Shown: piece by piece, positions 26,277 to 35,733 of the stretch
How the letters are laid out: each line of letters starts with the position of its first letter
Numbering within the stretch: the stretch's first letter is position 1
Assembly: GCF_944324525.1 (NCBI RefSeq)
Contig: NZ_CALUWS010000019.1
Span: 1 to 50,470, forward strand
Direction: 5' to 3'
Source: an uncultured Desulfovibrio sp.
GTDB lineage: Bacteria > Desulfobacterota > Desulfovibrionia > Desulfovibrionales > Desulfovibrionaceae
Length of the DNA stretch: 50,470 nt
Position numbers and translations under genes: made by a program
The notes under the pieces: model-generated
The model's input: the letters and a program-made list of their open reading frames with translations, nothing else
What the model was told of the DNA's origin: nothing
The model's database searches: none

Positions 26277-29200
26277 GGAAATCCCCTCCCTTGATCAGCT
26301 CGAACAGGGCAAGGGTGGCCGTTTCATCCTTTTGCAGGAAGGGATAGAGCAGGGCCTTGACCCTGTTTTCCCGTGCGTGGACGCCGCGCCAGGCGCTGGG
26401 AGCCTCCTTTTCCAGCGCCGCCTCCATGTCCAGCGCCAGCGTGGCGCGCGTTTCGGCATCTTCGGGGCAGACGAAGGTCCGCGCGGGCAGAGCGGGCAGA
26501 TTGTGGAAGATGGTCGCGGCGAGCTTCCTGCCCTTCAGGCGGGCGGGCAGGGTGACGGCGGCGGCGCTGCCGGCGGCGATCTGCTGCGCCAGCTCTTCCA
26601 TGCGCTTCAGGAAGGCCTCATAGGCCAGGGCGCCGCTGCGCTGCTGTTCGAGCAGATCGCCCAGCAGCCTGGACATGTCCTCGTAAAATCTGGGGTCGGT
26701 CTCCTTCTTGTCGTTGACGGCCTTGCGGAGGTTGTTGACGATGCCGTCCGCAACGGCACGAGGTGAAGTCTTTTCCAGCCATTTCCGGGCAATGGCCTCA
26801 TGGATGCCGCTCCTGACGATGAGATCCAGCAGGGAAAAGTCGTCCAGACTGCCCTGTTCGTACGGGACGTCGGCCCGGATATACATGTCGATGAGGTGGC
26901 GCATGTCCCGTTCGTAGGCTTTGAGATCCAGCTCTTCCCCGGCGAACTTCTTCACGGCGTCGCGCAGCTCGCTGAACAGCCGGACGTCGGCCGCGATGGC
27001 GTGCGCCTCGGCGGGCGAATAGCCCGCGCACAGCAGGTCTTGCGCCATTTCGCCGTACACGCGGAGAAAACGCGCCGTCAGCTTGTACAGCTCGTCCCGC
27101 AGGGGGGCCGTGGCGGCAAGGGCTTCCGGGTCGGCGGCGTCGCCGCAGAAGAAGAGCAGCGCATCCTCCAGTTCGCGGGGCGGGCGCACATGTTCGTACA
27201 GCCTCTTCAGCTCCCGCCGCACCGCATCGAGTTCCCGCCGTCCTTCCCGCAGACGGTCCTTGAGCAGGATGTTGTCGCCGTCCGCGCCCGCGCCGGGCGA
27301 GGGCTCCAGCTCGTCGGCGCTGTAGACGGCCACGGATTCCTGTACGGAGGCGAATTGCTCCTTGTAGTCCACCACCTGGCCGTATTCCTTGTCCGCCCCG
27401 TCCAGACGGTTGGTGCGGGTGATGGCCTGGAACAGGGCATGATCCTTCAGGCGCTTGTCGAGATAGATGTAGCTGCACGAGGGCGCGTCAAAGCCCACCA
27501 GCAGCTTGCTGACCACGATGAGCAGGCGGCAGCGTCCCGGCTCCTCCCGAAAGCGCCGTTTCATCTCGGTTTCGTAACGTGCCGTGTCCGGCAGGTCCGC
27601 GCTCAGGACGTGGCGCGTGTAGGTCTCGTGCTTGTAGTGCTCCTCTCCCTGTTCCGGCTCGCGGGAAATGTCCACCTGTGTCGGATCGTAGGAGGTGATC
27701 AGGCCGCATTTGCCCTGAAGCGGGGTGTCGCTCTCAAAGAGACGGAAATAGCGGCAGGCGTCATAGATGGAATCCGCCACCAGCATGGCCGTGCCCCGGC
27801 CGCCGGCAAGGCGGGGCTTGAGGTCGAAGTCCATGCAGATGTCTTCCACGATGCGCTGCATCCGCCCGCGGGAGGTCCGAAGGCGTTCCAGGGTGCCCCA
27901 GCGGCGGCGCAGGAGCGCCTTCTGATAGTCGGACAGGCCCGCCGTCCTGGCGGCGAACCAGGCGTCCACCTTTTGCGGGGAGGTCAGTTCCTGCGGCACG
28001 GTGCGGGCCTCGTACTTCAGGTCGAGCACCACCCCGTCGGCCACGGCTTCGGGGAACTTGTAGGTATGGATATAGGTGCCGAAGACCGCGCGGGTGGATC
28101 GGGCATCCGCTTTCAGCAGGGGAGTGCCGGTAAAGCCGATGAAAACGGCGTTGGGCAGCCACCGCTTCATCTGTGCGTGGAAATCGCCGCTCTGGGTGCG
28201 GTGGCATTCGTCCACCAGCACATAAAACTCGCCGTGCACCTCGGGCGGCACTTCCCTGCCGAGATCGAACTTGTGGATGAGGGCGCAGAGCAGGCGCGGG
28301 GCGGGAGCCTGCAATTTTTCCCGAAACGTCTGCCGGCTGGTGACGGCGCTCTCTTTGGCATTCAGTCCGGCCGCGCCTGACCGGCTCATGACGCGGCGTA
28401 TCTGGTCATCCAGTTCGGTACGGTCCGTGACGATGAGCACCCGTGCGGCGGGCCTGTGCTCCAGTATCCACTTGACGAGCATGACCATGAGGAGGCTTTT
28501 CCCCGAGCCCTGCGTATGCCAGATGACGCCGCCCTCCTTGCGGAGGAGGCGCTCCTGCGCGGCCTTGAGGGCCAGATACTGGTGCGGGCGCGGGACCTTT
28601 TTGACGCCGCCGTCGTAGAGGATGCCGTCCCGCAGCAGATCCAGCAGGGTCTCCCGGTCGCAGAGCCGGGCCAGCGGGCCGTCCAGATGGCAGCCGGGCG
28701 CGGGCGCGGCCGGGGCCGCCTCCTTCCAGCGCACATAGAACTGCTCTTCCGTGCCGCAGGTGCCGTAATACAGGCCCTCCACATCGTTGCCGGCAAGGAG
28801 AAGCTGAGAGGCCACAAAAAAATAGGGATTGGCGCGCTGGTTGCTGATGAGCTGGCGGATGCCGTCGCCCACCGTGACCGAGGCCCGCTTGAGCTCGATG
28901 ACGCCCACGGCAAAGCCGTTGAGGTAGAGCACGAGATCCGGACGGCGCACGTCGCCGCCCTCGCGCAGCGTCACCTCCTCGGCCAGGGCAAAGTCGTTGT
29001 TTTCCGGCGTGTCCCAGTCCACCAGCCGCACGGTCTCATGCGGCTTGCCGGGGCCGGCGGACACGATGACGCCGTAGCGCAGCAGTTGGTAGACCCCGGC
29101 ATTGGCCTCGTAGAGGGTATGGCCGAGCACGGGCAGGGCCTGATCGATGCGGAGGCGCGCCGCCGCCACCAGTTCCGGCGCGACGCCCCGCCGCCGCAGG

Positions 29201-29340
29201 AAGGCCTCCAGCAGTTCGTACTCCACGGCGCGGTTCTTCTCGCGCCGGCTCCAGTCGCCAAGATAGGCATAGCCCATTTTCTGGAACAGACGGATGACGC
29301 GATCTTGCGTTTCCCGTTCGCTGCGTGCGCTATTGGCCAT
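26269..29340 (-). CDS. hsdR: Type I restriction enzyme, endonuclease/translocase subunit
   Basis: A 1023-residue motor-nuclease. The PD-(D/E)xK nuclease is RPDLVLYLNGFAVGVIELKR (Asp-135, Glu-149, Lys-151). Superfamily 2 helicase motifs follow: Walker A THTQ-type WHTQGSGKSLLM (about 274-285), VLVDECHRTQSGDF, VFIGFTGTPLL and FQAITRTNRLDG. The C-terminal region is helical for complex assembly. It cuts unmodified DNA at a distance after translocation with HsdM and HsdS. The ATG at 29340 has a GGAGGAC site and overlaps the hsdS end by 11 bases. All key residues are present, so it should be functional. A 100-base relic of the 3' end of a second hsdR occurs at 36657-36756. Confidence 0.95.
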   Translation of the reverse strand: MANSARSERETQDRVIRLFQKMGYAYLGDWSRREKNRAVEYELLEAFLRRRGVAPELVAAARLRIDQALPVLGHTLYEANAGVYQLLRYGVIVSAGPGKPHETVRLVDWDTPENNDFALAEEVTLREGGDVRRPDLVLYLNGFAVGVIELKRASVTVGDGIRQLISNQRANPYFFVASQLLLAGNDVEGLYYGTCGTEEQFYVRWKEAAPAAPAPGCHLDGPLARLCDRETLLDLLRDGILYDGGVKKVPRPHQYLALKAAQERLLRKEGGVIWHTQGSGKSLLMVMLVKWILEHRPAARVLIVTDRTELDDQIRRVMSRSGAAGLNAKESAVTSRQTFREKLQAPAPRLLCALIHKFDLGREVPPEVHGEFYVLVDECHRTQSGDFHAQMKRWLPNAVFIGFTGTPLLKADARSTRAVFGTYIHTYKFPEAVADGVVLDLKYEARTVPQELTSPQKVDAWFAARTAGLSDYQKALLRRRWGTLERLRTSRGRMQRIVEDICMDFDLKPRLAGGRGTAMLVADSIYDACRYFRLFESDTPLQGKCGLITSYDPTQVDISREPEQGEEHYKHETYTRHVLSADLPDTARYETEMKRRFREEPGRCRLLIVVSKLLVGFDAPSCSYIYLDKRLKDHALFQAITRTNRLDGADKEYGQVVDYKEQFASVQESVAVYSADELEPSPGAGADGDNILLKDRLREGRRELDAVRRELKRLYEHVRPPRELEDALLFFCGDAADPEALAATAPLRDELYKLTARFLRVYGEMAQDLLCAGYSPAEAHAIAADVRLFSELRDAVKKFAGEELDLKAYERDMRHLIDMYIRADVPYEQGSLDDFSLLDLIVRSGIHEAIARKWLEKTSPRAVADGIVNNLRKAVNDKKETDPRFYEDMSRLLGDLLEQQRSGALAYEAFLKRMEELAQQIAAGSAAAVTLPARLKGRKLAATIFHNLPALPARTFVCPEDAETRATLALDMEAALEKEAPSAWRGVHARENRVKALLYPFLQKDETATLALFELIKGGDFHV

Positions 29341-30622
29341 GTTGTCCTCCCGCGCCGGCAAGGCGCGTCCTGCCCGTGAGCAACTCCCGCATCATGCCCT
29401 GCTTGACGGCCCGCAGCTTGTCGCGCCGGGCCTCCAGCGCCGCCAGCTCGGCGTCCATGTCGGACAGGACGGCGGCAATGGCGCGTTGTTCGTCAAAGGA
29501 TGGGGGAAACTCCAGAAAAAGACCGGAAAGACTTGTCTTACTAATGGAAGAGACCTTGATTCCAGTCACATAGGCTGCCAGTTGTCCATGAAATTTTTCG
29601 CTATTGATAAGGTAGCCGAGAATTCCCTTAGCAAACCGTATTTTCGGTCTGCATAAAAATGTATGTTGACCGGAAAGGACTTTTCCATCGATGTTAATAA
29701 CTTCAACAGCTTTTCCGACTGTAGAATCTTCTGCCGTGTTGGCAATCACCACATCGCCATTTTGTAGAAAACACTTTTGGGGATAATTCTTTTCCGACAG
29801 TATCTTATTGATAAAGGGGAGTTTGTCTTTGGAAATGTCGATAATAAATGAAAATTTTGTTAAAATGTCTCCGTAATGGATATTCCTGATGCAGCCTCTT
29901 TGTACAAACTGTGAACGAGAATAGGGATTTGTAGGAAGAAATTCAAATATCTCTCCAAAAAATTTCTTTATCCACGGTTCTTGAAAACCCGGCAGACGCG
30001 TTTTCCCCGTCAAAAGCTGCTGCATGGCGGCCAGCTTGATGTTGCGCTTTTTGGCTATGAGGCGTTCCTGCGCATCCAGCAGGGCGTCCACATCCGACAG
30101 GGCGGCGGCAATGGCGTGTTGCTCGGGAAGGCTCTTGGGCAGGCAGAGCAAAATTTCCCCCAACTTACGGGGACTGATTTCCAAAAAAGTTGAACCGGAT
30201 GCCTGTTTGAGAAGTTCCTTTTTGAATATTGTCAGTAAATAGTAAATAAATTCATTGTCAATATCATCATTTATAATAAGATTTTTAAAGCCCTGGTTTG
30301 TTGTCGCAGGTAACAGGAGAATAGACTTAAGACCAATCGAAGCGCGCGTTGTCAGAAGTATTGTGCCGACGGGAAGCAGTTTTGCAGAGCTTTTTTTCAG
30401 GCCGTCATCTGAAATTTTTTTATTGCTTGTTGAAACGTATTTCTTTTCATCATTAATTTCAGATGGCGTAAACCAAGAAATATTGCCATCCCAATAGGCA
30501 GAAATAGCGGTTGAGGGGGTTCCTCCGCCTACGATTCGTGCAATGGAAAAAAGTGGCCTGACCTCCCAATCCTCAGGGAGGACGCCCAGTTCCGTCATGG
30601 TGTAGCCGGGTCTCAGTTCCAT
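29330..30622 (-). CDS. hsdS: Type I restriction enzyme, specificity subunit
   Basis: A 430-residue DNA-recognition subunit with two target recognition domains (about 20-170 and 225-390). Each is followed by a conserved helical repeat (LPEQHAIAAALSDVDALLDA; FDEQRAIAAVLSDMDAELAA, then LLTGKTRLPG and LLTGRTRLAG). The recognition domains are much richer in A+T than the conserved helices and the neighbouring genes, the usual sign of domain exchange by transfer. The ATG at 30622 overlaps the end of hsdM by 10 bases; longer upstream readings would only re-read hsdM. The recognised DNA site cannot be predicted. Confidence 0.93.
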   Translation of the reverse strand: MELRPGYTMTELGVLPEDWEVRPLFSIARIVGGGTPSTAISAYWDGNISWFTPSEINDEKKYVSTSNKKISDDGLKKSSAKLLPVGTILLTTRASIGLKSILLLPATTNQGFKNLIINDDIDNEFIYYLLTIFKKELLKQASGSTFLEISPRKLGEILLCLPKSLPEQHAIAAALSDVDALLDAQERLIAKKRNIKLAAMQQLLTGKTRLPGFQEPWIKKFFGEIFEFLPTNPYSRSQFVQRGCIRNIHYGDILTKFSFIIDISKDKLPFINKILSEKNYPQKCFLQNGDVVIANTAEDSTVGKAVEVINIDGKVLSGQHTFLCRPKIRFAKGILGYLINSEKFHGQLAAYVTGIKVSSISKTSLSGLFLEFPPSFDEQRAIAAVLSDMDAELAALEARRDKLRAVKQGMMRELLTGRTRLAGAGGQHGQ

Positions 30623-33024
30623 GTCAGCCCCATGTTGCGGAGGTGTTCGGCCACACGGGCGGAGAGCGTTTCCACCTCCCGCTCCAGCGCGGGGAGGGGG
30701 GTCGCGTAGCGGTCGGCCAGCTGGTGCAGGCGGCTTTCCGTCCACTGCACGAGGCGGTCCAGCTCGTCGGCAAGAGCGCGGCGCAGCACCGGCAGCCATT
30801 TGTCATGCACGAGCATGTCCCGCAGCGTGGTCTCGTCCAGACGCGGATACTGGGCGAGGGTCTTACTTTCCAGTTCGGTCTCCGCATCCTTGATCTGTTT
30901 CTTCAGCCTGGCCATGCGCTCGTCAAGGCGCAGCCACCGCGCGAGGACGTCCGCCTCCTCATCCCGGCCCGCCTGTTCTTTGATGTCCGCCAGCAGGGCC
31001 TTGACCGGCTTTTTGGCGATCTTCTCCAGCTCGAAAAAGATGCCGTCCTCTCCGCCGTTTTCCTCCTCCAGACTTTCCAGCTCCTGCCGGGCGTTTTCCA
31101 GTTCGCCCCGCAGCGTCTCAAGAGCGGCGGCCTCCGCGGCAAAGAAGCGCCGCACCACATACTCGCCGGGCAGGAGGTCGCAGCGCCAGACGCGTTTTTC
31201 CCGCTTGCCGCTTTTGACCGTCTCCCATACCGGTTCCGCCTTCCAGCCGTCGTCACTGATCTGGTAAAAGTCGTCCTGCATGGTATCGGCCCAGTATTCC
31301 ATAAGGCGCTGGTAGACGGCATAGGCATCCACCAGCGGCACGGGCCGGAAGGCCGCCAGCAGGGACTCGGCAAGCCCGGCGATGAGCTCCCGCGGCCGGT
31401 CCCCGCGGGCAAAGCCGCACATGCGCGGCTCCGCCTCGCTCTGCCATTGCCGCAGGGCCGTTTCCGCCGTTTCCGTCAGCCGCATGAATCCCGCATCCTG
31501 CCGGATGGTCTCCCCCAGCGCGTCCGGCGGCACGGCAAGGGTGGACCTGTCCGTGCCCGGCAGCGGGGCAACGAGGCGGGCGCGCAGATGGGGCAGGGCT
31601 TCCCATACCGTATGCAGGGCCGCAAGGTCGCTGTTCGGGATGCCGCCGTTGAGGTGGGCGTCCAGATGGTGGATGTCCTCGTCCGTGTCGCTGTCGATAT
31701 AGCGGGGCAGGTTGAGATTGCAGGCGTTCCGCTCGGAAGCGATCTCCTCCAGCGGCACCATGCGGGCGTAGCCGGGCACGTCCCGCATCGCCGCAAAGAC
31801 GCTGACGATCTTGTGGATGTCGCGTTCCCGCAGGCGGTTCTTGTTGCCGTCCTTCATGAAGTCCCGCGAGGCGTCCAGCATGAAGATGCCCCGGCGGGCC
31901 TGCGCGTTCTCCTTGTCCAGAACGAGGATGCAGGCCGGGATGCCCGTGCCGTAAAACAGGTTGGGCGGCAGGCCGATGATGCCCTTCAGGATGCCGGAAC
32001 GCACGAGCCCCTCGCGGATGACGGCCTCCGCATTGCCGCGAAACAGCACGCCGTGCGGCAGGATGCAGGCGCCCTTGCCGGTATCTTTCAACGAATGGAT
32101 GATATGCAGCAGGTAGGCGTAATCCCCCTGCTTTTCCGGCGGTACGCCCCAGCTGAAACGGTGGTAGGGGTCGTTTTCCCTCTCCACGCCGATGGCCCAT
32201 TGCTTGTCCGAAAAGGGCGGATTGGCCACCACGAAGTCGTAGGTGCGCAGGCGGCCCTCATCCGTGAAGCGCGGATTGGCCAGCGTGTTGCCCCCGGCGA
32301 TGACCGCATCGGCCACCCCGTGCAGCAGCATGTTCATGCGGGCAAGACCCACCGTGCTCACGTCCTTTTCCTGTCCCTCGAGCGTGATGTCCCGCCCGGC
32401 CTCGGCCGCCACCTTGAGCAGCAGCGAGCCGGAGCCGCATGTGGGGTCGTAGGCGCTGGTCGATTTGGTGACCGCTTCCGGGCGGATGCCGATGACACGG
32501 GCTATGACGCGGCTCACCTCCGAAGGCGTGTAGAATTGCCCCTTGCTCTTGCCGCTCTCCGTGGCGAAGTGCCGCATCAGGTACTCGTAGGCGTCGCCGA
32601 GCAGGTCGTCGTTTTCCGCGCGGTTACGGGAAAAATCGAGGCGCTTGTCCTCGAAGATGGCGATCAGCGCCGTGAGGCGATCCACCATCTCCTTGCCTTC
32701 GCCTAGACGGGACGCGTCGTTGAAATCGGGAAAGTCCGTGCGGGCCAGGCCGTTGTTGGCCTCGATGAGCGGCTGGATGATGTGCTTGTTGATGCAGTCC
32801 CCGATGTCCGCCTTGCCCTTGAGGCGGCACATGTCCGCAAAGCTCGCCCCCTGCGGCACCTTGAACGCGGCAAACGGCCCGGCATCGGCAAACTTGTCCG
32901 ACACGTACTTGATGAAGAGCATGAACAGCACATAGTCCTTGTACAGACTGGCGTCCATGCCGCCGCGCAGCGTGTCGCAACTTGCCCAGATGGATGCGTA
33001 TATCTCCGATTTCTTGACGGCCAT
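30613..33024 (-). CDS. hsdM: Type I restriction enzyme, N6-adenine methyltransferase subunit
   Basis: An 803-residue methyltransferase. An HsdM N-terminal helical domain is followed by the SAM-binding motif AYDPTCGSGSLLLKV (191-205) and catalytic motif NPPF (268-271). A roughly 300-residue C-terminal extension (from about 500) ends in helical, charge-rich segments, making it longer than classic HsdM (about 500-530) but normal for the long HsdM group. It protects host DNA and forms the core of the HsdRMS complex. The ATG at 33024 has CAGGGGGAC upstream; the open frame before it is ignored. It is the first gene of the four-gene unit. Confidence 0.93.
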   Translation of the reverse strand: MAVKKSEIYASIWASCDTLRGGMDASLYKDYVLFMLFIKYVSDKFADAGPFAAFKVPQGASFADMCRLKGKADIGDCINKHIIQPLIEANNGLARTDFPDFNDASRLGEGKEMVDRLTALIAIFEDKRLDFSRNRAENDDLLGDAYEYLMRHFATESGKSKGQFYTPSEVSRVIARVIGIRPEAVTKSTSAYDPTCGSGSLLLKVAAEAGRDITLEGQEKDVSTVGLARMNMLLHGVADAVIAGGNTLANPRFTDEGRLRTYDFVVANPPFSDKQWAIGVERENDPYHRFSWGVPPEKQGDYAYLLHIIHSLKDTGKGACILPHGVLFRGNAEAVIREGLVRSGILKGIIGLPPNLFYGTGIPACILVLDKENAQARRGIFMLDASRDFMKDGNKNRLRERDIHKIVSVFAAMRDVPGYARMVPLEEIASERNACNLNLPRYIDSDTDEDIHHLDAHLNGGIPNSDLAALHTVWEALPHLRARLVAPLPGTDRSTLAVPPDALGETIRQDAGFMRLTETAETALRQWQSEAEPRMCGFARGDRPRELIAGLAESLLAAFRPVPLVDAYAVYQRLMEYWADTMQDDFYQISDDGWKAEPVWETVKSGKREKRVWRCDLLPGEYVVRRFFAAEAAALETLRGELENARQELESLEEENGGEDGIFFELEKIAKKPVKALLADIKEQAGRDEEADVLARWLRLDERMARLKKQIKDAETELESKTLAQYPRLDETTLRDMLVHDKWLPVLRRALADELDRLVQWTESRLHQLADRYATPLPALEREVETLSARVAEHLRNMGLTWN

Positions 33025-33299
33025 GTCGTCCCCCTGCCGCGAGAAAAAAACGAATCGCGAAAAAAAGAGAATATAGAGATTTTGCCGGCAAAAGTCGATG
33101 ACCCCCGTATGCGTCCGCCGCCGTGCCGCCTGGGCACGCACCTTCCCTTGCGGAGAACGGGGAGCGGAGGCGGCAGTCCTGCCAAAAGAGACGGAAGGAC
33201 ACTCACCGCCGGAGACGAAACAAGGACTCGCGGCATCATCCGCAAGTCCTTGTTTCATTGCGCTGCTTCACGCAAAAAGTGGGGACAAAATGGGGACAA

Positions 33300-33597
33300 C
33301 GTTTCGGGAGCGCACACGCTGGGCTATCAATGGCATCAGCTGGAAGAAGGCAGCCGGGTACGAGAACATCCCACACGCAAGCACGGCAGCAAGCCTGACC
33401 TGTATTTTGCCATCCGCTGTCAGAAGGACGGCAAGCGGCAGGGAGAGTCTCTGGACTGGACATCGCAGGGCATGACCCTGCACAAGGCCCGTCTGGCGCT
33501 GGCTCAGCTTCGGGAAGCGGCGCGCACCGGCAATGGAGCCACGCGACTCCGGGAACAGCGGCAGAAAGGGGCTTGTGCACTTCTGCCGGAGCAATGA
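33300..33597 (+). pseudogene. N-terminal relic of a tyrosine integrase
   Basis: A frame here reads GSRVREHPTRKHGSKPDLYF, then CQKDGKRQGESLDWTSQGMT and LAQLREAARTGNGATRLREQ, which is the arm-type DNA-binding start of tyrosine integrases as I know them from Desulfovibrio elements. The beginning (TTFRERTRWAINGI) may lie in another frame, and nothing of the catalytic domain follows. The relic lies beside the type I restriction genes and the TGGGGACAAAATGGGGACAA direct repeat at 33280-33299, possibly part of an attachment or arm site. It marks a former integration event. Confidence 0.65.
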
Positions 33598-33968
33598 GGG
33601 GACGGGCCGCATGATACGGCGATCCGCTCCCGATGCGGACAGTCAGCTGCGCGAGGTCATCAGGTTCGCCGGCTATCTTGCCAAGGTGCAGGGCAAGGAG
33701 AGACTGGCCAAAGGCAGCAGGGTTTCCTCCGCCTCCCACGGTTTCAGTGTCGCCGCGCCTTTTCCTGATATACGGAGGACAGCGACTGAGACGTCGTCTC
33801 TCGCCGGCAGCAGGGGAGGGCAGGGGAGATCATCATCTGTGGGAAGGCATCTGCAAACCGGCAAATACATGCGTAGTCGGGACTGTCCTTTTTCCCTTCT
33901 CTGGGGTACCCTGAAGGCAGGTTGTCCATCATGCCGATCCGCATCGTTCTTTCCCTCGGAGTGCCGTC
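33598..33968. other. Intergenic region after integrase relic
   Basis: No gene is recognised. The stretch 33632-33770 might still be decayed integrase or island DNA (a frame reads SQLREVIRFAGYLAKVQGKE), but the match is too weak to call. Confidence 0.3.
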
Positions 33969-34262
33969 ATGTTGAAGCGATCCATCTGCCTCACCTGTCT
34001 TGCCGTCCTGCTGCTGACCGGCCCCTGCCTTGCCGGAGACAAGAGCGTAAGCGAACTGCGCCAGATCGTTCAGGCCGGCGGTTCCCTCATTCTGGATATG
34101 AGCAACCGCCGCTATTCGGTGACCGAACTGCTGACGCTTGCCGCCGCCCTGCGCGACAATGCCACCTTGACCATCAGGATGGACAGGGGCGGCGAACTCT
34201 CCACCGTGGACTGTCAGCGACTGAGCAAGAGCCGTCCGGGACAGATTCGTTTCTGGTTTTGA
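33969..34262 (+). CDS. Small exported protein, unknown
   Basis: A 97-residue protein with a clear signal peptide (LKRSICLTCLAVLLLTGPCLA, cleavage near residue 22). The mature part is about 75 residues with a repeating hydrophobic pattern (GGSLILDMSNRRYSVTELLT, ALRDNATLTIRMDRGG), suggesting a small alpha/beta periplasmic domain. I recognise no named family, though the text resembles short hypothetical proteins of Desulfovibrio. The ribosome site is weak. A dispersed repeat follows about 130 bases downstream. Confidence 0.55.
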   Translation: MLKRSICLTCLAVLLLTGPCLAGDKSVSELRQIVQAGGSLILDMSNRRYSVTELLTLAAALRDNATLTIRMDRGGELSTVDCQRLSKSRPGQIRFWF

Positions 34263-34378
34263 GGTGGCCGGGGCATGGACGCTCCGCCTGCTTCCTCATT
34301 GATGCGCGGGCGGGGTTGGATGACATCGCCTCGGCCAGCGTGCTCGATCTTGCACCGCGGCTGGTGCTGTTTTTTTGC

Positions 34379-34498
34379 GTTCATTGAAGAAAGCAGAAAA
34401 TTTTCTGGCGAAAAAACGCGGTTTTTCCACTTGGTTTGGGCTGGGCGGCGCTGTACCGCCGCCTCGCGTTTTACCTTTTTCAAAGACAACATGCTCTA
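34379..34498 (-). repeat. Dispersed hairpin repeat R2
   Basis: On the minus strand: TAGAGCATGTTGTCTTTGAAA, the GGCGGCGGTACAGCGCCGCC hairpin, CCCAAACCAAGTGGAAAAAC. The flank CATTGAAGAAAGCAG (34383-34397) is also found at 48674-48688. The rest of the gap (34263-34378, 34499-34583) holds nothing I recognise. Confidence 0.7.
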
Positions 34499-34583
34499 AA
34501 AAATGAGGATTTCGTGTCTTGTCGTCTTATTTCCGAAATCTGGAAAGATCGGGCCGTAGAGCGTACGGCAAGGAGAAGCACCC

Positions 34584-35528
34584 ATGCCGAGCAAATATGA
34601 TCAGGACAGCACGCCGGGCGTCAAACTGTTGCGGCTGTTCCGCAAGCTGCTGGCGGACGGCAGGCGGCACTACCAGAGCGATCTGGCTGCCGAATTCCAG
34701 TGTTCGCCACAAACCATCATGCGGCTGACCGCGGAAATAGAAAGCGTCATCGGCGCCAATCTGGAAACGGGGCTGGACTGCCGCCGGCGCTGGTACCGCA
34801 TTGCCAGCAGCCATCCCAACCGCCTGGGATTGGAGTATGAGGAGCTGCGCTATCTGGCCGTCTGTCGGGACCTGGCGATGCCCGCCCTGCCGGAACCGGT
34901 ACGCCGCCGCGTGGATGAGACGCTCCTCCAGCTTTCGCTGCATATGGCCGAACAGGGATTTTCCGATCAGCCGGATGTGCGGGAGCCGCGCTTCGGCTTT
35001 TATTCCAAGGGACGCATCGACTACACGCCGCATCAGGAAACGCTGGAGCAGCTTCTTTGTGCCATACGGAATCATGGCGTGTGCCGCCTGCTCTATAAAG
35101 CGTCGGGCAACAAGGCGAGCAAGGAGCATCTCTTTGCGCCGGGCAGGCTCGTCAGCATGAACCTGACCATATATGTGCTGGGGGCGCTGCTGACGGAGGA
35201 GGGGGCGGAGGTCCGGCACTACACGCATCTGGCTGTTCATCGCATACAGGAGATTTCCCGAACCAAGCTTGTCTACAGCGGGACGTTCCCGGACGCCGAG
35301 CAGGGGACGTTCGGCCTGCCGTGGCATGAACCGAGGGAATTCCATATCCGCTTCAAGGCCGGAAGAGCGGCGGATTATGTCTGTGAGCGCATCTGGGCGG
35401 ACAGGCAGACCATCGAGACGCAGCCGGACGGAAGCGTCATCCTGCACATCACCACCCGCAGCGAGCCGGAACTCATGGCCTGGGTACGGAGCTTCGGGGA
35501 GGAAGCTTGTCTGCTTGGCAGGGAGTAG
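34584..35528 (+). CDS. WYL-domain transcriptional regulator
   Basis: A 314-residue regulator. An N-terminal winged helix-turn-helix (about 12-70, QSDLAAEFQCSPQTIMRLTA) is followed by a WYL-type ligand-binding domain (about 150-235, with VCRLLYKASG and LFAPGRLVSMNLTIYVLGAL) and a C-terminal WCX-type extension (about 245-310). The literal W-Y-L triplet is degenerate (TIYVLG). WYL regulators are frequent in defence islands and can sense nucleic acids or second messengers. It stands alone on the plus strand, so its targets (the restriction operon, or the three-gene operon at 36.8-40.1 kb) are a guess. An AAGGAGAAGC site supports the start. Confidence 0.8.
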   Translation: MPSKYDQDSTPGVKLLRLFRKLLADGRRHYQSDLAAEFQCSPQTIMRLTAEIESVIGANLETGLDCRRRWYRIASSHPNRLGLEYEELRYLAVCRDLAMPALPEPVRRRVDETLLQLSLHMAEQGFSDQPDVREPRFGFYSKGRIDYTPHQETLEQLLCAIRNHGVCRLLYKASGNKASKEHLFAPGRLVSMNLTIYVLGALLTEEGAEVRHYTHLAVHRIQEISRTKLVYSGTFPDAEQGTFGLPWHEPREFHIRFKAGRAADYVCERIWADRQTIETQPDGSVILHITTRSEPELMAWVRSFGEEACLLGRE

Positions 35529-35733
35529 GGCGACCGGAAGGCGGTGCAGCGGCACGGGGCGGATGTTTTTCTCGAATGCGGGATACTGGATTCCATTTTC
35601 TGGAAACGAAGAGAGGTAATGGGAACCGCCAGCACTGCCCCGCTCCCGGCTTGCCCGATGCTGAGACCTTGCGTCATTTGGGGGATACGCTCACTCAGCA
35701 GGTTGCGGGGCACAAAAGAAAACGGAGGAAACC

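Noticed and set aside
30643-32706. 687-codon open frame antisense to hsdM
   Set aside because: Composition artefact opposite a well-supported methyltransferase.
34584-35528. WYL regulator as a Cas-associated gene
   Set aside because: No cas genes or repeats are in the window.
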